Source: JOPF136 sp963773835 (GTDB lineage: Bacteria; Acidobacteriota; Terriglobia; Acidiferrales; UBA7541). Taken from it: a stretch of 64,000 bases of DNA. Below, one piece after another: positions 16,225 through 26,505 of this stretch. The notes below the pieces were generated by a model. It was given only the letters and a program-made list of their open reading frames with translations, was not told the DNA's origin and ran no database searches. Within the stretch, counting starts at the first letter, position 1. Every line of letters begins with the position of its first letter. The stretch is taken from positions 69,109 through 133,108 of the forward strand of contig CAVZCQ010000006.1 of NCBI GenBank assembly GCA_963773835.1, in the 5' to 3' direction. The position numbers were made by a program, and so were the translations under genes.

Positions 16225-19200
16225 CTAGGGCACAATCGGAATCGTAAAGTTCCGCTCCACGAACTGCCCCGCGGGAGTCGCTGGAAGAACCGAGGCATCG
16301 GTCACCCGGATGATGAATCCATTGACGCCGCCGCAGGTGGTCCCGGCCGTGCCAGCGGCAGTTCCGGAGATCTCGCCCGAAGTCGGGTTCAGCGTCAGAC
16401 CGGCACAATTCGGATCCGACGCCAGGACGCCGTCCGGATTGCTCCAGGTGCGCTTCACGGCTCCGGTGGAGTCCACGACCGTGCCGCCGGCTGCCACGAT
16501 AAAAGTGGCGTAGGGGTTTGCCGCCAGCGAAGCCGACGGAAGAGCGAATGGAGAGGCCGGGGCAAAGCCACCGGTGGTGAAATGGAGCGCCGGATCCACC
16601 ATCAGGTCGAGTAGCTGCGGGCAGGAGCCTCCGTTGCCGCAAGGGTTTGTCGGAGCAGCGGAGAGCGGCGCCGGGTCAGTTGAGATGGCCGGGTCGATCA
16701 CGGCTACGTCGGTCGCAATGTTGTACTCGATGGGGATGATGGTGTCCGAATCTTGGCAGCTCACGAATAAACGAGTGCCGGAGGGGGCGCCCGTCAATCG
16801 GGCCTTGATATCAACCGGCGTTTCGCAGCCCGATATCTGCGGGTTGGTACCGGGAGGCACGGGCAGGCTGATTGTGGCCACGGGAGCGGTGAAGTTGACC
16901 GTGCTGAGGTCCCCTGCCGAGATGTCGTACACCTGCACCGCGTTGTTGATCTGAGGCGTATTTGTGACGTCAAGACAATTGACAAACAGGCGATTGCCAT
17001 CCGGCGAGGCGGTGAGGCCGGACACCACGTCGCCGTTCGCGCAGACATTGGCCGGCACGGTCGGGATCGTGTTGACCTGGGTGGAACCCGCCGACGCCGT
17101 AGTGATGGAGACAAAAATAAAGGCCCCGGTATTGTCGCGTGTGGCCGTATACACGTAATTCCCGCGCGGGTCCGTCGCGATTCCTCCTGCTCGCAGCCCG
17201 TTGCTCAGTGTGGTGGCCACGGTGGGAGCGGCGGCAATAGGTGTAGTGGGAAGACTCAGCACGCTGAACGTCGTGCACGGGGGGTTAGCTCCGACACAAG
17301 TTCCCGAGGGCAGATAATTCAAGGACAGGAAAGCCAAGCTGCCATCCGTGCTCAACGAAATGTTGTTGGCGTTGGGGACGATAAGGGCATCAGCTCCCGA
17401 CAGGGTAGTCGGCACGAGTCCCGGATCTTCGGCGTCCGGAATCGGCTCCACAGTGGCTGAAGCCTGAGCACCGTCCGTGGGCTCGGACAGCCAGGCGTCA
17501 TACCGGAAATTCCTCTGGACGGAGCAGGGAGGCGTTCCGCACGCAAACGCAGTGGAAAAGAACTTCTGGTTCCCGATATCAATCGCGCTGGGGTTGAACG
17601 TACCCGTGTTCGATACCACGATGGAATTGACCGCCAAGTCGCTGGCTGCGCATCCCGGCGCCACGCACCCCGTGACCGTCGAGATCGAGTCAACCACCGA
17701 AACGTCGTGAGTATTCCCCTGTTTAGGCGCGTACACCCACTCGCCATCCGGTGAAACGCGGGCCGCAACCGGGTTGGCAGGGTTGACCGCGCTCGTTCTC
17801 AAGGAGATGAAGTTGACGGGGCTGAAGCCGTTGCTGTCGAAAGACACCACCGTGGAACCCATCTCTGCAGCACCCGATGCAAAGGTGGCTACGAAACCGT
17901 ACTCCGGGAGAACTTTGTTGGTGGTGGTAAAGGTCGGGCAAGTGGTGGCGGTGGTGCAATTGGGCGTGGTGGGGTTGCTCGAATCGGTCACCGTAAAGGT
18001 GGTGGAGATCGTCGGCGTGCCCGGGGTGGAAGCCGTCGTGGGCGTTCCAACGTAATATCCCCTCTGTTGGGTCGCATCGTCGGTGGGCAGCGGAGAGGGA
18101 TTGACGAACACGACTCCAGCTATCCCGCCCGCTGTCGTGGACCATGTGTAAGCAGGAGGAGGAGCGGCAGACGGGATTCCCCCGTTGTTGCTATAGAAAA
18201 TCGCGCTATAGGGCTCGCCCACCGTGCCGTTCTCCAGGAACGTGTTTCCGATCGTCAGCTCGGGAACTACGGTGATCGAGTCGGTGTTCCTCACACTGGC
18301 CGGGTCAGTGGCCACGGTGGCTGCCGGGGTGGTGGCATCGGCCGTATCCGCGAGGGTTATGGTGCCGGTCGCAGTGCTCCCCGTCACCCCGGCGCCTCCG
18401 CTATTGCAAGTCAACGTCAGCGTGGAATCCGCAGCGTTCGCTTGCGTGGGGCAGGTAATCGGCGTGGGGAAGCCCGAGCCCATGATCATCACGGTCGGCA
18501 GCCCTTCGCCGGCTGCCACCATGTAAGTCAGGTCCTGACTACCCTGCGGCGTGCCGTACTGCCGCCCGGTGACGGCATTCGTCACAGGGTTGGGACTCGG
18601 CAGGCTGATCGCCAATTGAAGACGGATGGTGATCGTTTTGGAAACCACGGCTGTGGTTCCGGTGCTCGAATCCGCTGGGCGTCGTCGCGTTGGCCGTATC
18701 GTCGAAAGTGATCATGAATGGGTATGCCCCGGCTGTGGCCCCAATTGGCGTAGTCCCGCCAGTGCAGGTAACCACAGTGTTCGCGCCGTTGGCAGTGCAA
18801 GCCACCGCGCTGGGAACGCCGTTTACTGCGGGAGCACCCACGGTAGCCGGCAGGGTGATCGTGTACCCAGTTGCGCCGGGAATACCGCCCATGGCGTCGT
18901 AAATCAAAGCCTTGAAGCCGGCCATGGTATTGCCGTAGGTCCGGTTGACGACGCCGAACGGTGGCGGGTCAACGCTCGCTGCATCCACGGTGAACGACAG
19001 GGCGGCGTTAACCGTGAGCGAGTCCATCCTCTGGCTGGCAGGGTCGGTGCCCGTGGTGGCGGCCGGAGTGGTGGCGTTTGCCGTATCGGTAGCGGTGACC
19101 GTACCGGTGGCAGTGGCTCCGGTGACGTTCATGTTGCTGCTGTTGCAATGCATCGTCAGCGTGGAATCTGCTGCGTTGTTTACCGTGGTGCAGGTAATGG

Positions 19201-21802
19201 GGGCGGGGAAGCCCGCGCCCATCAGGGTGACGGTCGGCAACCCCTCGCCCGCCGACAGGCTATACAGCAGGTCCTGACTGCCCGCAGGAGTGCCGTACGG
19301 GCGTCCGTTGACCGCGGGGGTCACAGGATTCGGACTCGGCGCGTTGATTGCCAGTTGCTTCCGGATGGTGATGGTCCGGGCAATATTGGAGGTGGTGCCG
19401 GACTGCGAACCGCTGGGCGTTGTTGGGTTGGCCGTGTCGTCCAGAACGATCTGGAACGGGTACGCACCGAACGCCGCCGTAATTACCGCGGCCCCGCTCG
19501 TACACGTGTCCACCGTGCCGGCGGCGTTGGGAGTACAGGCCACATTCTGGGGAACGCCGTTCGCCGCAGGGGCAGCCACCGAAGGCGGCTGCGTAAACGT
19601 GTAGCCCGTCACTGCGTTCGGAATTCCGCCCGTGGCGTCATAGATGAGAGCTTTGAAACCAGCGCCTACGTTGCCGTATGTCCGGTTGACCACCCCGTTG
19701 GTCGGCGGGTCTTGTCCCGCCGCATCCGGAGCGAGCGCCAGCGGCAGATTCACGGTGATCGAGCCGGGAATGGCGGCCGGCTGGGTCCCCGAGGTCATGG
19801 CGCTCGGCGTGGTGGCGTTTGCAGTGTCATTCAGCGTGATCGAGAAACTATATAGGCCCATGCCCGCCGAAACCGTTGAGGCGCCGCTAGTGCACTCCTC
19901 TTTTGTCGCGCTCGTCATGGTGCAAGCTACGGCATTCGGCACCCCGGTGCCCGGCGCGTTGATCGTCGCCGGGAGTCCAAATATGTAAGCCGGCAATCCG
20001 CCCGTGGCATCAAAGGCCAAATCCTTGAATCCAGCCCCCGTATTTCCATAGCTCCGGCCCATTACCGCAGGGGGCGCGGGATTCACTGCGGCAGAGTTGA
20101 CATCGACGGCCAGGGCCAGCACTGCATTCACGTTGATCGAGGCAGGTGTGGAAGGTTGCGTCCCCGAGGCCATGGCGCTGGGCGTGGCCGTGTTGCCCGT
20201 GTCATTCGGCGTGATCGTGAAGGAATACAACCCGGGGCTCGCCGATACCGTGGAGGCGCCGCTGGTGCACTCCTCCTTTGTCGCAGCCGTCTGGGAGCAG
20301 GCCACCGCATTCGGCACACCGGTGCCGGGAGCGTTGAGCTGTGTCACCGCCGCAAAGGTATAGGGAGTCAGCCCTCCGGCAACATCGAACGCCAAATCCT
20401 TGAAGCCCGCAGCAGTGTTCCCGTAGGTCCTGCCCATGACGGCCGCAGGCGCGGGATTAACAGCCGGCACCCCCGCGGGGTCCAGCGACAGCGTCAGCGC
20501 CGGGTGGATCGTCAGCGCCACCGCTGCGGACGCCGGGATCGTGTTGGCCGGAACGACCACCACCATCATCCCAGGCAGCAAATTCGGATCGAAAATCGGC
20601 GAATCCTTACCCGTAACGGTCAAGCTCAACGAGCCCGGGGACGTCGCCATACTCAAGTTGCCCGTGCTCGCCAGGTCGCAAGTTGCCGGCGCTGCAACGG
20701 TCTCCCCCAGCGGGTTCCCCATCAAATTGGTACCCGCCGTGAATCCACAGGCTGTCAGCGGCATGTTGCCGACGGTCGCGGATACGTTCGTCGTCAGCGG
20801 GGGAGGCGCAAGAGGAGCATTGCCGTACGTGCGCCCCACCACTCCGTCGGGAAACGCAGCAGGCAGGGGGGTGTTGAAACTGAACTCCGAGCGCACCATC
20901 AAGTTGTTGGCGAAAGCGCCCGCCGCACTGGTACCGGAAGGCACCACCAGCAGATCCCCCGCTGGCACAGCGGCACCCGCAGCAAGGGGAATGACGGCTC
21001 CCGAGGGGAATGTCTCGACGAGTTGGGTATCCGTTGCCGTGACTGCCACCTGCGTCGGATCGGACACCGGGGGCATCCCGGACATCAGCCCGGCAGCGTT
21101 CGCCGGCCCGTTAATCGTGAAGGTGCACGCCGCGGTCGTGGCGGCGGGGGCCGTGCTGGCAAGCCCATCGAAGGGCAGCCCGACAACCATGCAGGTATAT
21201 GGAGCTCCAGCCATAGCAAGTTGAGTTCCGCCCGTGATCGCGACCGAGAGATTCTGCGTGTAGGCGCGGCCATTCACGGCATTGGCCAGGGAGAGCGCGG
21301 AGGCGTTTGTCGCCAGCGCCGGATTGATCGTGAGAGTAAGGGACGGCGAGAAAGCTACCTGTGGCGTCGGCGTGCCACTGTCCGTCACCTTGACGGATAC
21401 CGCGCTGGAGCTCGCTACCGTGGCCATGCCCGTAACCTGACAGGACGTTCCGCCACCGGGAGTCGCGCTGAACGTTGCGGAAGCGCCAGAGAGGGGTCCC
21501 GCCGCTTGGAGGACACACGTGAATGGCGCCGTCCCTCCGGTGAAAACAAAATCGTACGTATACGAGCGTCCAGCAACTCCGTTCGCCAATGCTGAGGTTG
21601 TAAACACCAATCCGCCCGGGTTCGGAATGGGGAGCCCGGAGGGCAGACCATGCGAGCCGCTCGCGCAGCCGGACAGGCCGCCCAGCGCGGCGAGCATCAG
21701 CACAAGGGCGCAGGCGCTTGCCACCCAGGAAATCTTCGAATGGGGAGTTGAGGCAGACCCTGCCAACCCCGCAGTTTCTACGTGCGATCTGGAAAGAAAC
21801 AT
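16225..21802 (-). pseudogene. Very large lipoprotein of He_PIG/Ig-like repeats with a C-terminal beta-propeller, split by one frameshift
   Basis: Start ATG 21802 follows GGGAGGA with good spacing. A long basic n-region, a hydrophobic stretch and LSGC (Cys46) form a lipoprotein signal. About 1,044 residues follow in the first frame: a He_PIG-type domain, then repeated units carrying MGRTYGNTAAGFKDLAFD and LYSF-IT-NDT-N-TTPS. Near 18665 the frame breaks and the same repeat continues in another frame (VSKTITIRLQLAISLPSPNP), matching a repeat 800 bases upstream (ARTITIRKQLAINAPSPNP). The rest, to 16225, has Ig-like units and a YVTN-like propeller (DGEWVYAPKQG, PDGNRLFVNCLD). Intact, it would be about 1,860 residues. 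Likely outer-membrane anchored and structural or adhesive. The break may be a sequencing indel or real inactivation. Confidence 0.7.
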
Positions 21803-21888
21803 ACACGTCCTCCCATGAGTACGGAGTGCGAAGACAAAGTGGCCCGACCCCAAATACACGACGACCCCTCAGCGTCCGTCGTTTTGGC

Positions 21889-21917
21889 AAGCTACTACGC
21901 GGCTTGGTTATCGTCAA
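21889..21917 (-). promoter_or_regulatory. Putative promoter TTGACG-N17-TAGCTT for the lipoprotein
   Basis: On the minus strand the -35 TTGACG (21917-21912) and -10 TAGCTT (21894-21889) are 17 bases apart. The -10 is identical to the one before the giant IPT gene. Transcription would begin about 80 bases before ATG 21802. Confidence 0.45.
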
Positions 21918-21981
21918 GGCAAAACAAACCAGGGAGCGCGCAGCGTGTCCGATGGTTCACTCCCTTTTTTGGAAGAAATCC

Positions 21982-22011
21982 TTGACGGCTCGTGTAGCTT
22001 GTGAGTAGAGT
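21982..22011 (+). promoter_or_regulatory. Putative promoter TTGACG-N18-TAGAGT for the TonB receptor
   Basis: The -35 TTGACG is at 21982-21987 and the -10 TAGAGT at 22006-22011, with an 18-base spacer. Weaker match than the other two; by eye only. Confidence 0.3.
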
Positions 22012-22157
22012 CATGGCATTCGTCGTGATACGAATGCGGGGAGATGGGTATTTCTCCCGGGGGGAATTTTGGGTGCGTGTCTCAGCGGCGAGCGGTTGAA
22101 CCACCCCGGGTCTGTCCTTCCAGGATGCTGGAATTTTCCACGCGAGGTGTCGAGAAC

Positions 22158-25100
22158 ATGAGAGTGCGCCTGCCCAGCTGTATACTGATTTTTGCTGCCG
22201 CTATGCTGCTGTTTGCCGGGACGCTCCCTGGCCAGACGATCAGCGGGATCATTGCCGGCCGGGTGACGGACGCCAATGGAAAGCCCCAGGCCGCCGTGGC
22301 CATCGTCGTCAGCAGCGAGGAATCTGGCCTCAAGTTCACCGGAAATACGGACTCCCAAGGATTTTACCGGATCTTGGAGGTTCCGCCCGGCCTGTATGAA
22401 GCCCGGGCCATCAGCAGCATGCCCACCGCCATTCACTCTAACGTGCGCGTGGACGTGAACCGTACGACGGCCGAAAATTTTGTCCTTCAGCCCGAGGAAC
22501 AGCGGCCGGTGGGTTCGAGCGCGCCGGAAACGGATCTGTACAGCCCCACGCTGAGCACCGCCTTCCTGGGCGCGCCAGTGGTCGAGATTCCGGTGGTTAC
22601 GCGCGACGTCAATAACCTGGCCCTGCTGGCCCCCGGAGTGGAGAGCGTGCGCACCTTCAGCTTCGCGAGCACGCTGGTTCCCTTCTCGGTGAACGGTTCG
22701 CGGGGCCGCGATAACAACTTCACGATTGATAGCGTGGACAACAACGAGCCGCTGTTCGGCGGAGCCGCCACACAGTTCACCAACAACGAAATCTTCCAGG
22801 AGTATTCGATCTCGACTGGCCAGCTCAAGGCCGAATTCGGGCGCAACAGCGGCGCGACGGTCAACGCCATCACCAAGAGCGGCTCCAACAACTGGCACGG
22901 AACGCTCTTCGGCTTCGGGCAGGACGACCTGACGAACGCCATGAATAACGTCCAGAAGCAGGCCCTGTTGAACTCTCCGGAAACCTTCTACGATACGACG
23001 CTCGGCGGCACGCTGGGCGGACCGGTCAAAAAAGGCAAGTCATTCTTCTTCCTCTCCTACCAGTGGGACCGAATTACCGACAACTTGAGCGACGTCTACC
23101 CGGTGCTGGCGAATTATCCCGCCACTCCGGCGGACCTGGCCACGCTGAAGGGCTTGCCGACCACGCCGGCGCTTCAAGCCTATCTGGGCACTCCGTCAGT
23201 CAATGTGGTCCCCGGGGTGGGGGGCGTCACGCCCTGCTTCACCGGAACCAGCGCCGAAATTAAGAATAACCAGCAGGGCCTCTATCAGGCTCCCAACCCG
23301 TGCCTAGTCACCTCCACGGCCGTCAACGCCGGCTCCCTCTTCGGCACGGTGGTCCCTGTGAATTTTAACGTCTTCAATGTTCCCAATGCCAACACCTTCA
23401 ATCTGCGCGATCATGAAGTTTCCGGACGTTTCGACCAGAAGTTGAACGATTCCAACGACATTTACGCCCGCTATCTGTTCGACGACCTGGCTTCGCCGCA
23501 ATCCCCGCTGGAAACGCCGGGCGTGAGCGCGTTTTCGGACATCGGGCTTCTGCCCGATTGGAAAACGCTCCTCCGCCAGCGCACCCAGAGCTTTCTGCTG
23601 GATCATCGTTACCGGCGGCCAGGCGGTTCGCTTAACGAATTCCGAATCTCTTACAGCCGCGTTTCCCAGCGCCAGGGAGCGTTTAACGCGCCAGCCGACT
23701 CGCTGCATCTCCCGGCAGCGATTATTAGCGACTGCTTTGCCGGCAACGGCACGGCGCCTTTCTTTGGAATCGCGAACAGCGGTTGCGCCTCAACGGGCGT
23801 TGGTGCCAACGTTGCTGGCGCCAACACCCTCGGCGGACTCGGGGGCCAGGGGACCTACCCCAGTTCACTCGGCCAGACGCAAGTCCCGGCGGGAATCTTT
23901 CCCTCGGTGGGCAATCTGATCACCGTAGGGACAGACTCCGGCCCCGCCCGCGTCACCAGCAACACCTACCAGATCCAGGACAATTATTCGTACACGGTTG
24001 GCAGGCATAACATCAAGCTGGGCGCCAACTTCGCCAAGATCGACACCAACTCCCTCGGCATGCCCGATGACAATGGCTTCTACCTCTTCACCGGGTTCGG
24101 TTTTCTCAACGGCTTTCAGACCTTCGCGACCGAACCGAGCGCCGTCCCGAACTGCTCGTTTAGCATGGCCCCGTTCTGCCCGTTTACGGATGCTGCCCTG
24201 ACCAGCCAGCGCCTCGTAAACGTGCGCACGAACGCCAGCGGAGCGATAACCGGCCAGGGTCCCAACGAAATCAAGATCAAGGAATTCGACCAGTTTTACT
24301 TTGCCCAGGACGACTGGCGCGCCCGCAGCAACCTGACGTTCAACTTCGGCGTGCGCTATGAGAATTTCGGCCAGCCCATCAATTCCGTGCACGACATCAA
24401 TCCCAACGCACCCTTCGTCAATACGGACAACAAGGATTTCGCTCCCCGTATCGGCTTTGCTTACTCGCCTTGGGGCAGGCAAGATTGGGTGATCCGGGGG
24501 GGCTATGGAATTGAATACGATCCCCCGATCCTGAATCTCCCCTTGCTCATCTGGCAGAGTGGACCGGTCTCTCCGCTCATTACGACCGATGCGTTCTTTA
24601 TCGCGCCAACGCAACCCACCGGCGTATACCCGAATCCGCCGTATGCCGTGAATGGGAACCCGCTTGCTGCTGTCCAAGGCACGAACCCCTTCAGCGGTCT
24701 GCCGGCTGGATTCGTCGGCGGCTGCAGCCAGTATTACGATCTCTTCGATAGAATCAACGGCACGACCGTATTCCCCGGCCGGGCGGATACGGGCAAGGTC
24801 CCGATCGTGAACTGCTCCGACCAGAACACCGTGTCGAAGAACCTGAAGAATCCCTATGTGCAGCAGTGGTCGTTGGGCGTGCAGCACGAGCTGCCGGGCA
24901 AATTCCTGGCAGAGGTGGATTACGTGGGCAGCAAAGGCACCCGGCTGTTCCAACGCATCGAGACCAACCCCTTCCAGGGCTGGGACAGCACCTGCGTGGC
25001 AAATATCGCAACCTTGTACGAGTCAGTGGGAATAGGCAACCTCCAGCAGCCCGGTCAGTGCCGCTTCCCGCGCATCGATAACACCCATGGCGACGTCACG

Positions 25101-26195
25101 CAGGTGACCAACGGCGGCAGCTCCGTCTATCATGCGCTGCAAGCCAGCCTGGTAAAGCGCCAGATGCATACGCGCTACGTCGGCGACCTTACGTTCACGG
25201 CCTCCTACACCTGGAGCCATCTCATTGACAATACCAGCGAGATTTTCGGGCCTGGCTTCCGCACCTTCGGCAAAAGCGATCTTCAGCAGGGCGGTACAGG
25301 GGCGGTGCCGGTCGGTTTCCTGTTCGACCCCCTGGCCACAGCGCCGGTCGAGGCCATTACTCCTCTCGCGCAATCCTTTAACTCGACAACCGGTGCCGAA
25401 CGGGGAAATTCCTCGTTCGACCGGCGGCATCGATTCGCCGCGAGTTTTGTGTGGCAGCCGTTTACCACCAAGAATGTCTGGGCGGGGGGCTGGGAATTGG
25501 GCGGCGTATTCACCTACCAGTCCGGCCAGCCGTTCAGTCCTCTCAACGCTTCTCCCTCCAGCACTTGCGCCGACACCAACGGAGACGGGAGCTTGAGCAA
25601 CGACCGTCCCAACATCGGAAACGCCTCACTCCCCAAGAATCTGGTCGCGCTGGTGGCCGACCCGCAATGCCTCAGCGCCGCGGCCTACAATATCTTCAAT
25701 ACAAAGACGGGAACCACCGTGGCGTCGGGGGTCACCCAGGCGCAGGCTATGACCATGGCCCACTTCGTGCAACGGCCGCTGTTTGCCAATGCCGCTCCTC
25801 CGGGGGCTGCGGGCCTCTCCGGCCCCACGACCTACGCCGGCGATATAGGACGCAATAGCCTGGTCGGTCCCGCAATCACCGACTTGGATCTGGCGCTCTA
25901 TAAGACCTTCACGTTCGCCGAGCATTACCATCTGCAGTTCCGCTGGGAAGTCTACGATGTTTTTAACCACCCCAATCTGGGAGGGTTTAACGGCAATCCG
26001 TACATCGGCAATGCGTCCGCGGCGCCCGCGTTCGGGTTTGCGTCCACACGCACCGGCGCCGCGATCACGGGCGGCATCCCGGAGAATGCCATCGATGCGC
26101 AGAACAACGTAACCGGAGCCCATACCTTCCTCAGCACCACTTCGATGAACACCGGCAGCCGGCGTATGCAGTTCGGCCTGCGGTTCATCTTCTAA
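22158..26195 (+). CDS. TonB-dependent outer-membrane receptor with N-terminal carboxypeptidase-regulatory-like domain (Oar-like)
   Basis: 1,345 residues from ATG 22158, selected because GAGGTG precedes it and MRVRLPSCILIFAAAMLLF is a proper signal peptide. Residues about 27-115 form the carboxypeptidase-regulatory-like beta-sandwich (IAGRVTDANGKPQ...DSQGFYRILEVPPG). A plug follows (FSVNGSRGRDNNFTIDSVDN; EFGRNSGATVNAITKSGSN), then a long beta-barrel ending in RRMQFGLRFIF, whose last Phe is the usual outer-membrane targeting signal. This is the large receptor family that Acidobacteriota carry in many copies, usually tied to uptake of oligosaccharides or other large substrates. The substrate cannot be read from the sequence. 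It is a single-gene unit closed by a strong terminator; the nearby repeat proteins may be co-located surface partners. Confidence 0.92.
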   Translation: MRVRLPSCILIFAAAMLLFAGTLPGQTISGIIAGRVTDANGKPQAAVAIVVSSEESGLKFTGNTDSQGFYRILEVPPGLYEARAISSMPTAIHSNVRVDVNRTTAENFVLQPEEQRPVGSSAPETDLYSPTLSTAFLGAPVVEIPVVTRDVNNLALLAPGVESVRTFSFASTLVPFSVNGSRGRDNNFTIDSVDNNEPLFGGAATQFTNNEIFQEYSISTGQLKAEFGRNSGATVNAITKSGSNNWHGTLFGFGQDDLTNAMNNVQKQALLNSPETFYDTTLGGTLGGPVKKGKSFFFLSYQWDRITDNLSDVYPVLANYPATPADLATLKGLPTTPALQAYLGTPSVNVVPGVGGVTPCFTGTSAEIKNNQQGLYQAPNPCLVTSTAVNAGSLFGTVVPVNFNVFNVPNANTFNLRDHEVSGRFDQKLNDSNDIYARYLFDDLASPQSPLETPGVSAFSDIGLLPDWKTLLRQRTQSFLLDHRYRRPGGSLNEFRISYSRVSQRQGAFNAPADSLHLPAAIISDCFAGNGTAPFFGIANSGCASTGVGANVAGANTLGGLGGQGTYPSSLGQTQVPAGIFPSVGNLITVGTDSGPARVTSNTYQIQDNYSYTVGRHNIKLGANFAKIDTNSLGMPDDNGFYLFTGFGFLNGFQTFATEPSAVPNCSFSMAPFCPFTDAALTSQRLVNVRTNASGAITGQGPNEIKIKEFDQFYFAQDDWRARSNLTFNFGVRYENFGQPINSVHDINPNAPFVNTDNKDFAPRIGFAYSPWGRQDWVIRGGYGIEYDPPILNLPLLIWQSGPVSPLITTDAFFIAPTQPTGVYPNPPYAVNGNPLAAVQGTNPFSGLPAGFVGGCSQYYDLFDRINGTTVFPGRADTGKVPIVNCSDQNTVSKNLKNPYVQQWSLGVQHELPGKFLAEVDYVGSKGTRLFQRIETNPFQGWDSTCVANIATLYESVGIGNLQQPGQCRFPRIDNTHGDVTQVTNGGSSVYHALQASLVKRQMHTRYVGDLTFTASYTWSHLIDNTSEIFGPGFRTFGKSDLQQGGTGAVPVGFLFDPLATAPVEAITPLAQSFNSTTGAERGNSSFDRRHRFAASFVWQPFTTKNVWAGGWELGGVFTYQSGQPFSPLNASPSSTCADTNGDGSLSNDRPNIGNASLPKNLVALVADPQCLSAAAYNIFNTKTGTTVASGVTQAQAMTMAHFVQRPLFANAAPPGAAGLSGPTTYAGDIGRNSLVGPAITDLDLALYKTFTFAEHYHLQFRWEVYDVFNHPNLGGFNGNPYIGNASAAPAFGFASTRTGAAITGGIPENAIDAQNNVTGAHTFLSTTSMNTGSRRMQFGLRFIF

Positions 26196-26225
26196 GCTGG
26201 AGCCATTACCCTTTTCTTTCGAAAG

Positions 26226-26257
26226 GCCCGCGGCGCCCGAGCGCCGCGGGCTTTTTT
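26226..26257 (+). terminator. Strong intrinsic terminator after the TonB receptor
   Basis: A perfect 11-bp GC-rich stem, GCCCGCGGCGC, with loop CCGA, is followed by TTTTTT. It lies 30 bases past the stop codon. Confidence 0.93.
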
Positions 26258-26505
26258 GCTGGGCAGCCAGCCCTCGCTGACCGCCCGGACGGCGGCTTGG
26301 ATCGTCCTCCGTCGAATCACTCCTGGGTCCCGCGCTGGCGGCCATTGCTGGCCATCCGCTGTCCTGGCGTGGCTCGCACCGTTGCACTGGCCCGGCGTCG
26401 GCACCCCTGGGGGGCGCATGCCCGAGGCGGCCACCGCTGCGGTTGGCGGGCGAAAAAACTGGCCGGACGGAAGGATTGCGACGATCAGGAAATCTCGCGC
26501 AGGGA
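26258..26505. other. Intergenic, no gene seen
   Basis: Between the receptor terminator and the convergent kinase stop codon. Short reading frames here lack ribosome sites and recognisable motifs. No obvious kinase terminator was found. Confidence 0.5.

Larger units (their letters stand above)
21803..22157. other. Divergent promoter region between the lipoprotein and TonB receptor genes
   Basis: No gene. It contains one sigma-70-like promoter for each direction (21889-21917 on the minus strand; 21982-22011 on the plus strand). The plus-strand leader is about 140 bases long. In-frame starts at 22044 and 22125 for the receptor are poor because they would place the signal peptide far inside the protein. 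Confidence 0.5.

Noticed and set aside
18640..18690. Programmed ribosomal frameshift in the lipoprotein gene
   Set aside because: No slippery heptamer, no downstream pseudoknot pattern, and the equivalent repeat copy is in frame; an indel is simpler.
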